Shown: positions 33,191 through 42,057 of the stretch, one piece after another | How the letters are laid out: the number at the start of each line of letters is the position of its first letter | Numbering within the stretch: the stretch's first letter is position 1 | Origin: Mycobacteriales bacterium | GTDB taxonomy: Bacteria; Actinomycetota; Actinomycetes; Mycobacteriales; QHCE01 | DNA length: 54,272 nt | Direction of reading: 5' to 3' | NCBI GenBank assembly: GCA_013362805.1 | Contig: JABFVL010000003.1 | Location: 1-54,272, forward strand | The notes under the pieces: generated by a model | The model's input: the letters and a program-made list of their open reading frames with translations, nothing else | The model's database searches: none | What the model was told of the DNA's origin: nothing | Translations under genes and position numbers: made by a program

Positions 33191-33778
33191 ATGAGTAAAG
33201 ATGAAGCTCCGAAAGTAGCCTTCGAATCAGCTGAAAAGTTCGAAGCGTGGCTGGAAAAAGAACACCAAACATCGCCGGGGCTCTGGCTGAAGATCGCTAA
33301 GAAAGCATCAGGAATTGCCAGCGTTACATACGGCGAGGCCCTAGATGTGGCACTGTGCTTCGGATGGATTGATGGGCAGCGCAAAGCACTGGATGACACG
33401 TATTTTCTGCAACGGTTCACCCCGCGTCGCCCACGCAGCATTTGGTCCCAGCGAAACCGTGAAAAAATCGCGGCACTCGAGGCGGCGGGACGCATGCGCC
33501 CGGCTGGGCTGGCCGAAGTGGAAAGAGCGAAATCCGATGGCCGTTGGGACGCCGCTTACGCATCCCCCAGCAAAGCCGAACCGCCTCAGGATTTGCTTGA
33601 CGCACTAGAAGCGAATCCTGAGGCTAAACAATTCTTCGCAGCACTCAACAGCACCAGCAGATTCGCGATTATTTTCCGCATCAACAACGTGAAAAGAGCT
33701 GAAACTCGGGCCAGGAAAATCGCCACTTTCGTGGAAATGCTGGCCAATGGCGAGGCTCCACATTTGCCCAGCAAATAG
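33191..33778 (+). CDS. YdeI/OmpD-associated family protein
   Basis: A 195-residue YdeI-like protein. Typical segments are FEAWLEKEHQTSPGLWLKIA, VTYGEALDVALCFGWIDGQ, YFLQRFTPRRPRSIWSQRN and the C-terminal FFAALNSTSRFAIIFRINNV. ATG at 33191 (MSKDEAPKVA) is chosen, with GGAG upstream at somewhat long spacing. Function in bacteria is poorly known. It is followed 60 nt later by apt on the same strand. Confidence 0.88.
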   Translation: MSKDEAPKVAFESAEKFEAWLEKEHQTSPGLWLKIAKKASGIASVTYGEALDVALCFGWIDGQRKALDDTYFLQRFTPRRPRSIWSQRNREKIAALEAAGRMRPAGLAEVERAKSDGRWDAAYASPSKAEPPQDLLDALEANPEAKQFFAALNSTSRFAIIFRINNVKRAETRARKIATFVEMLANGEAPHLPSK

Positions 33779-33838
33779 GGCACCGGCGCGGAAGGTGATT
33801 CATTGCTCCGCCTGGACCCTCACGCTAGATTCAGGCAG

Positions 33839-34363
33839 ATGACCCTTTCGGATCGCCTCGCCAATCGAATCAGCACGGTTCCCGACTTCCCTTTGCCTGG
33901 CATCGCCTTTCAGGACCTTTCGCCGGTATACACAGATCCCGATCTGTTCGAAGAGCTCGCGCGAACACTCGCTGATGCTTTCCCCACCGCGACCCACATC
34001 TTGGCGGTGGAAGCACGCGGTTTCGCATTGGGAGCCGCTGTTGCTTTGGCCGCACGTAAACCGCTCGTGTTCGCGCGCAAGCCCGGGAAACTGCCAGGAG
34101 AAATCCACACCGTGGGCTATGGCTTGGAATACGGCACCGACGAACTCACTATTCAGCAAAAAGCTCTCGGCGCCCACGCCCATGTTGTGGTGATCGACGA
34201 TGTGCTGGCCACTGGTGGAACGCTGATCGCTGCTGCTGAACTGGTAAAACGCAGTGGCGCGCGGCTCGCCGGCTTCGGGGTGCTCGTCGAATTGATCGAG
34301 CTAGGCGGACGGGAAAAACTGGCCCCAGCCGAAGTTTTTTCGGTCCGCGCCGTCAAGAATTAA
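33839..34363 (+). CDS. apt: Adenine phosphoribosyltransferase
   Basis: A 174-residue purine salvage enzyme that makes AMP from adenine and PRPP. Family features: MTLSDRLANRISTVPDFPLP at the start, FQDLSPVYTDPDLFEEL, ILAVEARGFALGAAVALAA, RKPGKLPGEIHTVGYGLEYG, and the PRPP-binding loop HVVVIDDVLATGGTLIAA near residue 120. The start is taken at 33839 to fit family length. In many actinomycetes apt is next to relA, but here it is not. Confidence 0.95.
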   Translation: MTLSDRLANRISTVPDFPLPGIAFQDLSPVYTDPDLFEELARTLADAFPTATHILAVEARGFALGAAVALAARKPLVFARKPGKLPGEIHTVGYGLEYGTDELTIQQKALGAHAHVVVIDDVLATGGTLIAAAELVKRSGARLAGFGVLVELIELGGREKLAPAEVFSVRAVKN

Positions 34364-34490
34364 TGCTTGGGCCGCAATATTCGTTCGAGTTAAGATCCAT
34401 TTCGGGTTGTCCCAGAGCAACGAACTCAAGATCCCCTAGCACCGTTCGTTTATCGTTTGCCAACAGCGTTGCCAAGGTAAGCGTCTTCAT
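34353..34490 (-). CDS. Possible 45-residue peptide
   Basis: A short frame beginning MKTLTLATLLANDKRTVLGD with GGAG 7 nt before the ATG, ending in NSNEYCGPSINS. It sits in the 340-nt gap between apt and the aldo/keto reductase, antisense to a comparable plus-strand frame (34363-34605). The layout, a leader-like helix followed by a polar Cys-containing tail, resembles a RiPP precursor, but there is no modifying enzyme beside it. Weak call. The rest of this gap holds only the ribosome site (GAGG) of the next gene. Confidence 0.22.
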   Translation of the reverse strand: MKTLTLATLLANDKRTVLGDLEFVALGQPEMDLNSNEYCGPSINS

Positions 34491-34703
34491 GAATGAGCTC
34501 CATTGCGCGAGTTTTAGCGGATTCGACGCGGTCAATCTCAAGATGGCTGGAGGGATGAAACTTTCCTCCCCTTCGCATCGGAAGCTAAAACTCACACCGC
34601 TTTAACTCTTTAGCGCCACGATGGCCCGCGGGGCCTCAATGCTCGAATCCATTTGCCTGGCTCAGTAAAGTCAAGCTTTCATCGGAATTGAGGTCACTAA
34701 GCA

Positions 34704-35672
34704 ATGTCGACAGACGCGCTACAGGCAGCAAGGAATGCGAGCCGCATCGGGCTCGGATTGGCGGCCGTCGGAAGGCCCAGCTATATCAACATGAATCGGC
34801 GGCGAGATCTCCCCAGCGAACGCTCGGTGTCAGCGATGCGCACGCGCACTCACGAGCTCCTCGACGCCGCCTATGACCTCGATGTTCGCTACGTGGACGT
34901 AGCCCGGTCATACGGATTGGCTGAAAAATTTTTGGCTGAATGGCTCGATCTCAACAATGTGCAAGACATGGCAATTGGCAGCAAGTGGGGCTACACCTAC
35001 ACCGCTAACTGGCGTCCAGACGCGGCAACACACGAAGTGAAAGATCACAGTCTGTCCACCTTCAGCGACCAACTGCTAGAAACTCGAGGCTTGCTGGGCG
35101 AACGCCTAGATGTTTACCAAATTCACTCACTTACTCCAGAAAGCCCCGCGCTTACCGACATCGCATTGCACGAGCGCTTGGCGGTATTGGCCGACTCTGG
35201 CACCACTGTTGGGTTCTCTACGAGCGGGCCACGACAAGCACACACAATCGAGGCTGCGCTGGCCATCGAGATCAATGGCGAGCCCCTGTTTCGCAGCGTC
35301 CAATCCACATTCAACGTGTTGGAAACCTCGGCCGGATCGGCGCTACGGGAAGCACACGAGCGCGGTTGTTTCGTGATCATAAAAGAAGGCCTGGCAAATG
35401 GACGCCTAGCCGAACCGCACGAATCTTTGTCCACGTTGGTCGAGATCGCCGAGCACACACATTCGAGCACTGATGCCGTGGCCCTGGCCGCGATTCTGCA
35501 CAACCCTTGGGTCGACGTGGTGTTGTCGGGAGCCGCGACAACCGAGCAGCTAGCGAGCAATGTGCGGGCCCCAGTGCTGGACCTAGATGAGAATCAAATC
35601 AGCGCGTTGAATAAGTTGACCGAACCGGCCGAGCACTATTGGCAATTCAGGTCCACACTCAACTGGCAATAA
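34704..35672 (+). CDS. Aldo/keto reductase
   Basis: A 322-residue TIM-barrel oxidoreductase using NADPH. The catalytic Asp65 and Tyr70 are in VRYVDVARSYGLAEKFLAEW; Lys94 is in IGSKWGY; the His is in VYQIHSLTPES. C-terminal cofactor-binding part: AILHNPWVDVVLSGAATTEQ then LASNVRAP. GAGG lies before ATG 34704. The substrate is unknown. It stands alone in a plus-strand run between apt and the secreted protein. Confidence 0.92.
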   Translation: MSTDALQAARNASRIGLGLAAVGRPSYINMNRRRDLPSERSVSAMRTRTHELLDAAYDLDVRYVDVARSYGLAEKFLAEWLDLNNVQDMAIGSKWGYTYTANWRPDAATHEVKDHSLSTFSDQLLETRGLLGERLDVYQIHSLTPESPALTDIALHERLAVLADSGTTVGFSTSGPRQAHTIEAALAIEINGEPLFRSVQSTFNVLETSAGSALREAHERGCFVIIKEGLANGRLAEPHESLSTLVEIAEHTHSSTDAVALAAILHNPWVDVVLSGAATTEQLASNVRAPVLDLDENQISALNKLTEPAEHYWQFRSTLNWQ

Positions 35673-35800
35673 TGGGTTCACGGCGCACACCTATTTATAG
35701 CGAAAGAGAACTGGCTAGAACGCGCCGAGTTCATACTTAACGGTGATCTACCAAAAACCGAGCGTTACCTTCACTGGGAACAAGAGTGAAGGAGATGCTT

Positions 35801-36364
35801 ATGCGGTTCCTACGACTTTTGGACCAACACCGAATCATCGTCACAGCGCTGGCCATCGCGACGGCGTTAATCTTGGCGCTCACTCCGAGTGTGAGCGACG
35901 CGTTCGGCGACAAGATGGTCGCCGAACGGGCGTTAGTCCGCGTCGAATTTCAACCGGAACAATGTGACATCTTCGGCTGTAGCGAAATAGAGAACCTATC
36001 GACTCGCCCCTTACGGATTGGGCGCGATTGGTGTGGGGCCAGCTCAGCTCCCAGTGTGGGCGGACCTTCGTGTCGCGGATCTGAAGGCGACCACGACCAC
36101 TATCAATGGCTTTACCCAAACGAGCATTCATATGAAGCAGCCTGGCAAGATACCGACACCTATGGTGTGCTTCCCGGTTGCACTATCGCCGTCCAGCGCA
36201 ACGAGGACGGCGACGAGTTCGATCCCATCGAAACTTTTGCCACAACAGATGAAACGTGGTTCAAAGTAGTGAATATCGAAGATATTGATCTTGAGTCGTA
36301 CACCTGCGAAAACGAGAATTCTGGATGGATTCAGCCATCGCTTTCGCCTGCAACGCACACCTGA
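35801..36364 (+). CDS. Secreted six-cysteine protein upstream of sigK
   Basis: A 187-residue protein with an N-terminal membrane-directing segment (MRFLRLLDQHRIIVTALAIA and then LILALTPSVSDAFG, a plausible signal peptide with cleavage near SDA-F). ATG at 35801 is chosen because AAGGAG lies 6 nt before it; the nearer ATG at 35795 is too close. The mature part is acidic and has six Cys, enough for three disulfides, and no recognised domain. It lies just before sigK-rskA-fasciclin-dipZ, whose DipZ could service its disulfides. Confidence 0.7.
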   Translation: MRFLRLLDQHRIIVTALAIATALILALTPSVSDAFGDKMVAERALVRVEFQPEQCDIFGCSEIENLSTRPLRIGRDWCGASSAPSVGGPSCRGSEGDHDHYQWLYPNEHSYEAAWQDTDTYGVLPGCTIAVQRNEDGDEFDPIETFATTDETWFKVVNIEDIDLESYTCENENSGWIQPSLSPATHT

Positions 36365-36399
36365 TATCAGGAATTCCCCTAAGCTACCTCCGCTTGCCA

Positions 36400-36428
36400 C
36401 CAATCCGCCGACGCTTGGGCGCCGAACA
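36400..36428 (+). promoter_or_regulatory. SigK-type promoter in front of sigK
   Basis: CCAATC at 36400-36405, a 17-nt spacer, then CGAACA at 36423-36428. The same layout (CCAATC-N17-CGAATC) precedes the fasciclin gene at 37828. Mycobacterial SigK promoters have a related CCATCC and CGAAT pair. Sigma-dependent autoregulation is inferred. Confidence 0.6.
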
Positions 36429-36460
36429 ATAAAAGAGCGGAAAATTGGAGGCAATCAAAC

Positions 36461-37066
36461 ATGGCGACCAACTGGTGGAGTGAGCTGGGTTTGACTGACA
36501 TGACCGCTTCTGATCAAACGACGGTCGGCCTCGACTATTTGCTGCGGCAAACAGCTCGTGGGGACGAGGAAGCGTTTACCCGGCTTTATGACCTTTCGGT
36601 GCCACGAGTGCATGGCCTCGTTCTGCGTGTGGTCCGCAACCCAGCCCACGCCGAGGAGGTAACGCAGGAAATCTTCCTAGAGGCATGGCGCACGTCATCC
36701 CGCTTTGATTCCTCGAAAGGTTCCGCGTTGTCGTGGCTGCTCACCATGGCGCATCGGCGTGCGGTTGATCGAGTGCGCTCCACCCAGGCCGCTTCCAACC
36801 GCGATCACGCGGTTGGGGCAAAAAGCCTAGATCGCGAATACGATGAAGTAGCCGAAGAAGCCGCGAATTCCATGGAACGACAATCGCTGAGCCGCTGTCT
36901 CACTCTTCTCACCGCGCTGCAAAGAGAAGCGATCACTTTGGCTTATTACCAGGGCTATACATACCGCGAGGTAGCCGAACTACTGCGCGCCGCCGTGCCC
37001 ACCGTCAAAACTCGCATGCGCGATGGCCTCATTAAACTCCGGGACTGCATGGGGGTGGCGCAATGA
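36461..37066 (+). CDS. sigK: ECF sigma factor SigK
   Basis: A 201-residue ECF sigma factor. Region 2 lies about residues 30-100 (LLRQTARGDEEAFTRLYDLS; HAEEVTQEIFLEAWRTSSRF; ALSWLLTMAHRRAVDRVRS). Region 4 lies about 140-195 (LTALQREAITLAYYQGYTYR; AVPTVKTRMRDGLIKLRDCM). GGAGG precedes the ATG by 9 nt. It is followed by rskA with an overlapping ATGA. Together with the fasciclin and DipZ genes downstream, this matches the mycobacterial SigK locus. The start has its own SigK-type promoter at 36400. Confidence 0.94.
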   Translation: MATNWWSELGLTDMTASDQTTVGLDYLLRQTARGDEEAFTRLYDLSVPRVHGLVLRVVRNPAHAEEVTQEIFLEAWRTSSRFDSSKGSALSWLLTMAHRRAVDRVRSTQAASNRDHAVGAKSLDREYDEVAEEAANSMERQSLSRCLTLLTALQREAITLAYYQGYTYREVAELLRAAVPTVKTRMRDGLIKLRDCMGVAQ

Positions 37067-37794
37067 TTCGCTGGGGTGCCGAAAAGGCGGATGCCCATAC
37101 TCTTGTGGGCCCATACATATTGAATGCCGTTGACGCATCAGAACGCGCCGTCGTCGAGAAGCACCTACGCCAATGTCCGACATGCGCACAAGAAGTGGCC
37201 GAGCTTTCGGTCACCGCGAGCAGTTTGAGCACCCCGGCATTGGCCCAACCAAGCATGCGGCTTCGAGAAGATCTATTGCGCCAGGTTCGGCACACACCTC
37301 AACTGCCGCCCAAACCGCAGCCACAACGCAACGTCACTCGCACCGGAAACGTGCGGTGGGAATGGCGACCACAGCTGGCGGCGGCCGCCATGGCCTTGGC
37401 CCTGTTCGCGGTATTGGTGACTGCGGTGATTATCAACTATCGGGACGATTCTACGCCCGCGCCCACCGACCGGGTGGCCGCCGTCTTGCAAGCGGAGGAC
37501 GCGGTAAGCCACAGTGTGAGCGTGGACGGCACAACATTGACCGTCGTTTCCTCACGGGACAAAGATGCCAGCGTTGTGGTGCCATCTGGAATGGCCCCGG
37601 CACCTTCGGGTAAGGCATATCAGCTATGGCTCATTAAGCCGGATTCGGTGCGATCGGCCGGAATGATGGGCTCAACAAAGGGCACTCAATTGGTGACTGA
37701 CATCGGTGACGCGCAAGAGCTTGGCGTGACAATCGAGCCACCTTCAGGTTCGAGGCAGCCGAGCACACCACCATTGATGAGTGTGGAGCTTTAA
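37063..37794 (+). CDS. rskA: Anti-sigma K factor RskA
   Basis: A 243-residue single-pass membrane anti-sigma factor. The cytoplasmic zinc-binding anti-sigma motif is His34-x3-Cys38-x2-Cys41 (KHLRQCPTCAQEV). The transmembrane segment is near residue 115 (ALALFAVLVTAVIINY). The extracytoplasmic RskA domain contains VVVPSGMAPAPSGKAYQLWL and ends GSRQPSTPPLMSVEL. It overlaps sigK by 4 nt. It would hold SigK inactive until regulated proteolysis; the signal is unknown. Confidence 0.93.
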   Translation: MIRWGAEKADAHTLVGPYILNAVDASERAVVEKHLRQCPTCAQEVAELSVTASSLSTPALAQPSMRLREDLLRQVRHTPQLPPKPQPQRNVTRTGNVRWEWRPQLAAAAMALALFAVLVTAVIINYRDDSTPAPTDRVAAVLQAEDAVSHSVSVDGTTLTVVSSRDKDASVVVPSGMAPAPSGKAYQLWLIKPDSVRSAGMMGSTKGTQLVTDIGDAQELGVTIEPPSGSRQPSTPPLMSVEL

Positions 37795-37827
37795 TTCCCC
37801 AATTTCTCATAAAACTCTATTCTCAAC

Positions 37828-37856
37828 CCAATCTCGGCATCGGACAGCTTCGAATC
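37828..37856 (+). promoter_or_regulatory. SigK-type promoter in front of the fasciclin gene
   Basis: CCAATC at 37828-37833, exactly 17 nt, then CGAATC at 37851-37856. The motifs and spacing repeat those upstream of sigK (36400-36428). The fasciclin start codon is 60 nt downstream, which leaves room for a leader with the GGGAG ribosome site. Predicts SigK control of this gene. Confidence 0.68.
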
Positions 37857-37915
37857 ACTTATGTGAAACGCACAAAGTAGAGGCATTTTTCGGCGCTTAG
37901 CAAAGGGAGAATATC

Positions 37916-38551
37916 GTGAAGAAATCAATACGCTACCGGGCCTGCGCACTGGCGGCAGTGGGATTCCTTTCACTGGGCCTTGCGGCTTGTGGAGACGATA
38001 GCGACAACGACACATCGAGTAGCAAAAACGATTCAAAATCAGAGTCAAGCATGACTGAAAGTACCGCCGCGTCAGAAACATTTGGCGATGGCTGTTCAGC
38101 AGTCCCCAAAGAGGGCGAAGGCAGCTTTGAAGGCATGTCGAATGACCCGGTAGCTACTGCCGCTTCTAACAACCCGGCATTGTCTACTTTGGTAACCGCT
38201 GTGCAAACCGCAGGTCTTGGCGAAACACTTAACGGCGCACAGAACATCACCGTTTTCGCGCCAGCCAATGCGGCTTTCGAGAAGATTCCAGCTGAAGATC
38301 TGCAAGCCGTACTCGCCGACGACGCGATGCTTAAGAAAGTGCTGACGTACCACGTTGTTGGAGAACGCATCACCCCAGATAAGTTGGGCACTGCTGGTCC
38401 GTACAAGACTCTTGAGGGCGGCGAATTGACCGTCACGGGCAGTGGAACTGACTACACCGTGAACGGAAATTCAAAGGTCATTTGTGGGAACGTTCAGACC
38501 GCAAATGCCACGGTTTACATCGTGGATTCAGTTCTCATGCCAGCTGCTTAA
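37916..38551 (+). CDS. Fasciclin-domain lipoprotein (MPT70/MPT83-like)
   Basis: A 211-residue cell-surface protein. GTG start with GGGAG 6 nt upstream. The signal peptide ends in the lipobox LAAC (residues 22-25). A Ser/Asp-rich linker follows. The fasciclin (FAS1) domain runs from about residue 75: NPALSTLVTAVQTAGLGETL, ITVFAPANAAFEKIP, VLTYHVVGERITPDKL and NATVYIVDSVLMPAA. In M. tuberculosis such proteins are SigK-regulated. A SigK-type promoter lies at 37828 and a strong terminator follows at 38568. Confidence 0.93.
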   Translation: MKKSIRYRACALAAVGFLSLGLAACGDDSDNDTSSSKNDSKSESSMTESTAASETFGDGCSAVPKEGEGSFEGMSNDPVATAASNNPALSTLVTAVQTAGLGETLNGAQNITVFAPANAAFEKIPAEDLQAVLADDAMLKKVLTYHVVGERITPDKLGTAGPYKTLEGGELTVTGSGTDYTVNGNSKVICGNVQTANATVYIVDSVLMPAA

Positions 38552-38567
38552 TACGCCTTAAGAAAAT

Positions 38568-38606
38568 AAAGTGCTGGCCTAACTTTATGAATTAGGCCAG
38601 CACTTT
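38568..38606 (+). terminator. Strong Rho-independent terminator after fasciclin gene
   Basis: A perfect 15-bp stem, AAAGTGCTGGCCTAA (38568-38582) with its complement at 38592-38606, around a 9-nt loop. An A-rich stretch precedes and TTTATTTAACTTATTTT-like T-rich DNA follows. It lies 17 nt after the stop codon, between the fasciclin gene and dipZ, so dipZ needs readthrough or its own promoter. Confidence 0.88.
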
Positions 38607-38655
38607 ATTTAACTTATTTTCGAGTCTCGATCTAATTAATGATTGGCGCGAGCAC

Positions 38656-40347
38656 ATGTTTACCCTCATATTGATAGGTCTACTTGGCGGGCTTATTACC
38701 GGAATTTCTCCCTGCATTCTTCCAGTGCTCCCAGTCATATTCTTTGCCGGCGCGGATACCACAAGCGGGAATGAAGAAAAACGAAACCTTCGACCTTACG
38801 CCGTAATTGGCGGTTTGGTGTTGAGCTTTAGCCTCTTCACCTTGTTGGGCTCTTTGCTAATAAGCGCACTCAATCTGCCTAACAACATCATGAAAATAGT
38901 AGGTTTGGTGGTGCTCGGTACTGTCGGACTAGGACTAATCTTTCCACGAATCGAAGAACGTCTAGAGCGTCTATTTTCCTGGATTCCGCAAAAACAACGC
39001 ACCGGAGATCGAGGAGCCTTCGTTCTCGGGCTCGGGCTCGGGCTGCTCTACGTCCCCTGCGCGGGCCCCGTTCTCGCCGCAATCACAATCGCGGGGGCCA
39101 CCGGCAACATCGGCGCCGATACGGTCGCTCTCACACTTTCCTTCGCCATCGGCGCTACCGCCCCACTGCTGATATTCGCGCTCGCCGGGCGCCGAGTCGC
39201 TGAACGCGTGCGTGCGTTTCGCACAAGAGCCAGAACAGTGCGCACCGCGGGCGGCGTCGTGATGATCGTGCTCGCCGTCGCACTGGTATACGACCTGCCA
39301 GCCACTATCCAGCGCGCTCTACCCAACTACACCGATAGCCTGCAACGCAAAGTAGAAGACAATAAAGCGTTTCGCCCACAATTGGCGAAGCTTTCTGACG
39401 GGGAGAACTCCAAGCTCGCGAATTGCCCAAGTGGCGCTAAAACCCTTCAAGACGACTGCGGCCCGGCGCAGCCCATCGAGGCAAACTCCTGGCTCAACAC
39501 ACCGAACAACGACGCTATTGATATCAAAAGCCTCAAGGGCAATGTGGTTATCGTCGACTTCTGGACCTATTCCTGTATTAACTGTCAACGCAGCGTGCCG
39601 CATGTCCAAGAATGGTACGAGACCTATAGAAATTACGGCTTGAGCGTCATCGGGGTACATACTCCCGAATTCGCATTCGAACGAGACACCTCAAACGTGC
39701 AAGACGGCGCTAAGAAACTCGGCATCACCTATCCCATCGCTATCGACAACGACTACGCCACCTGGACGAACTATCGAAACCGCTACTGGCCCGCACTATT
39801 TCTGATGGACGCCGAAGGTCAAGTGCGCTACATCCACCTCGGTGAAGGTAAATACGAGCACAGCGAAAAAATGATTCGGACTCTGCTCGCTGACGCTAAA
39901 CCCGATCAAAAACTGCCGCCACCAACGGATCTAGCCGAAGCGACCTTGACTGAAAACCGCACGCCCGAGACCTATCTGAGCTACACCAAACTCGGGAAGA
40001 ACTTCGCGAGCGGAACCGTCACGCCAGATGAAGAGACAAGCTACAAATTCCCAAAGACACAAGACGAAAACACCGTTGCCCTGGATGGCGCATGGACAGT
40101 TCACGCGGACCGAAGCACCGCCGGTGCCAACGCCCAGATCGCTCTGCGTTACCGCGCCGCCAAAGTTTATGTAGTGGCCGGTGGAGAAGGCAGCATCAGC
40201 TACCGGGACGGCTCACTCAACAAAACACAGAATATAAGCGGGCCACCCAGGGTCTATACCCTGCTGGACACAGCAAACGTCAGAGAATCATTGATCACGA
40301 TCAAGGCCTCGCCCGGCATAGAAATGTACGCATTCACCTTTGGCTAA
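38656..40347 (+). CDS. dipZ: DipZ: CcdA-type membrane domain fused to thioredoxin
   Basis: A 563-residue membrane redox protein. Residues 1-210 hold the CcdA-like transmembrane domain (GLITGISPCILPVLPVIFFA, with one conserved Cys, and LGLLYVPCAGPVLAAITIAG with the second). Residues about 270-420 are a thioredoxin-like domain with WTYSCINCQRSVPHVQEWY, active-site CINC. A C-terminal beta domain follows (AGANAQIALRYRAAKVYVVA). It transfers reducing power across the membrane to extracytoplasmic thiols. Its place beside the SigK/fasciclin genes matches mycobacteria. Weak ribosome site at the start. Confidence 0.95.
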   Translation: MFTLILIGLLGGLITGISPCILPVLPVIFFAGADTTSGNEEKRNLRPYAVIGGLVLSFSLFTLLGSLLISALNLPNNIMKIVGLVVLGTVGLGLIFPRIEERLERLFSWIPQKQRTGDRGAFVLGLGLGLLYVPCAGPVLAAITIAGATGNIGADTVALTLSFAIGATAPLLIFALAGRRVAERVRAFRTRARTVRTAGGVVMIVLAVALVYDLPATIQRALPNYTDSLQRKVEDNKAFRPQLAKLSDGENSKLANCPSGAKTLQDDCGPAQPIEANSWLNTPNNDAIDIKSLKGNVVIVDFWTYSCINCQRSVPHVQEWYETYRNYGLSVIGVHTPEFAFERDTSNVQDGAKKLGITYPIAIDNDYATWTNYRNRYWPALFLMDAEGQVRYIHLGEGKYEHSEKMIRTLLADAKPDQKLPPPTDLAEATLTENRTPETYLSYTKLGKNFASGTVTPDEETSYKFPKTQDENTVALDGAWTVHADRSTAGANAQIALRYRAAKVYVVAGGEGSISYRDGSLNKTQNISGPPRVYTLLDTANVRESLITIKASPGIEMYAFTFG

Positions 40348-40442
40348 AGGTTTTTTGTCACAGCACGTCAGCACAATGGGAATACACACCCGGATCACTG
40401 GCGTTGTGGCAATTCCGCACCAAAGATGAATGAGGTTTCCCC

Positions 40443-42014
40443 ATGACTACCGAAGCACCCGCGAAAGCTGGACGCCGCGAGTGGATCGGCTTAGCCGTAC
40501 TGGCGCTTCCCGCCATGCTCATCGCCATGGACGTCAGTGTTCTTTACTTAGCGATTCCCCACCTCAGCGCTGACCTGTCGCCTAACAGCTCAGAACTGCT
40601 GTGGATTTTGGACATTTACGGATTCCTCATCGCTGGTTTCTTGATCACCATGGGCACCATCGGCGACCGAATCGGTCGTCGAAAACTCCTCATGCTCGGC
40701 GCGGGGGCATTCGGTATCGCCTCAGTCATCGCGGCATATTCGCCCAACCCAGAAATGCTTATTGCCAGTCGGGCTCTTCTGGGCGTCGCGGGGGCCACCC
40801 TTATGCCCTCAACGCTGGCGCTAATCCGCAACATGTTCCACGACCCGCATCAGCGCACCGCCGCGATTGGGGCGTGGATGACGAGCTTCATGGTAGGCAT
40901 GACCATCGGACCGCTGGTGGGCGGAGCCCTGTTGGAAAACTTTTGGTGGGGCTCGGCATTCTTGCTGGCAGTGCCCGCGATGGTTCTGCTGTTGTTCACC
41001 GCGCCCGTGTTGCTCCCCGAATATCGGGACCCAAACCCGGGCCGTATGGACATACCCAGCGTCGCGCTCTCCCTAGCGGGAGTTCTGCCCACGATCTACG
41101 GAATTAAAGAAATCGCTAAAGACGGCATCGCCTGGGTGCCCATCGTCTCGGTCATTGTGGGTGTCGTGATGGCGATCATCTTCGTCCGCCGTCAGCGCGT
41201 GCTCGAAAGTCCGATGCTCGATTTGAGTTTGTTCAACAACCGCAAATTCAGCGCGTCCTTGGGCACGCTCACCCTGACAATTTTCGCGATGTCTGGTGTC
41301 TTTTTCTTCATCGCGCAATATCTACAACTCGTGCTCGGAAAATCGGCATTTGAAGCCGGTTTGTGGACGCTTCCTTCCGCGATCGTCATGACCATGGCCG
41401 CTGGGGTTACCCCCATGCTGGCTCGACGCATCAAACCGGCATTTTTGATGGCGGGCGGGCTTTTAATCGCCGTTGTCGGTTTTGCTATGTTCACTCAACT
41501 CGGCGGGGAAAACGATCTCGCTCTTCTCATCAGCGGCATGGTCGTGTTCCACATCGGTTTGAGTCCCATGATGATTCTGGGCACAGACATGATTGTGGGA
41601 GCGGTCTCCCCCGAGCGCGCTGGTGCGGCTTCCGCGCTCTCGGAAACAAACCAAGAATTCGCCATGGCCATCGGCGTGGCCCTGCTAGGCAGCATCGGCA
41701 CCGCCGTCTACCGAGGCTCATTGGACGAAAACTTGCCCAATGGCCTGCCCAGTGAGGCAACCGAAGCCGCAAAAGATAGCCTGGCCGGCGCGGTGACCGC
41801 CTCGACGAATTTGCCAAACAAATTGGGCGGCGATCTTGTGGACAGCGCCCGCACCGCATTTACCGAAGCGCTCCACGTCAACGCCGTTGTCAGCGCGGTA
41901 CTCGTCGCCGCGTCCGCGGTTCTCATCGCGGTGCTGTTGCGAAAAGTGCCGGTCACGGCCCCACCCGCCACCGAAGAAGAAGCAACGAAAGAGCCAGAAC
42001 TTACGAAGGTGTAA
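40443..42014 (+). CDS. MFS drug exporter, DHA2 (EmrB/QacA) type
   Basis: A 523-residue, 14-segment MFS transporter. Motif C-like and DHA2 features: VLALPAMLIAMDVSVLYLAI, then FLITMGTIGDRIGRRKLLML (motif A between segments 2 and 3), ALLGVAGATLMPSTLALIRN, and AWMTSFMVGMTIGPLVGGAL (motif C). MDVS early in segment 1 is typical of the QacA subgroup. GAGG precedes the ATG. Substrate cannot be deduced. A terminator hairpin lies 9 nt after the stop. Confidence 0.94.
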   Translation: MTTEAPAKAGRREWIGLAVLALPAMLIAMDVSVLYLAIPHLSADLSPNSSELLWILDIYGFLIAGFLITMGTIGDRIGRRKLLMLGAGAFGIASVIAAYSPNPEMLIASRALLGVAGATLMPSTLALIRNMFHDPHQRTAAIGAWMTSFMVGMTIGPLVGGALLENFWWGSAFLLAVPAMVLLLFTAPVLLPEYRDPNPGRMDIPSVALSLAGVLPTIYGIKEIAKDGIAWVPIVSVIVGVVMAIIFVRRQRVLESPMLDLSLFNNRKFSASLGTLTLTIFAMSGVFFFIAQYLQLVLGKSAFEAGLWTLPSAIVMTMAAGVTPMLARRIKPAFLMAGGLLIAVVGFAMFTQLGGENDLALLISGMVVFHIGLSPMMILGTDMIVGAVSPERAGAASALSETNQEFAMAIGVALLGSIGTAVYRGSLDENLPNGLPSEATEAAKDSLAGAVTASTNLPNKLGGDLVDSARTAFTEALHVNAVVSAVLVAASAVLIAVLLRKVPVTAPPATEEEATKEPELTKV

Positions 42015-42023
42015 TCACGCAAA

Positions 42024-42045
42024 AAAGGCCACCAAAGTGGCCTTT
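42024..42045 (+). terminator. Terminator of the MFS gene
   Basis: AAAGGCCAC (42024-42032), loop CAAA, GTGGCCTTT (42037-42045). A compact perfect stem with A-tract before and T's at the end, 9 nt after the stop codon. Confidence 0.8.
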
Positions 42046-42057
42046 CGAAAGCGATGT

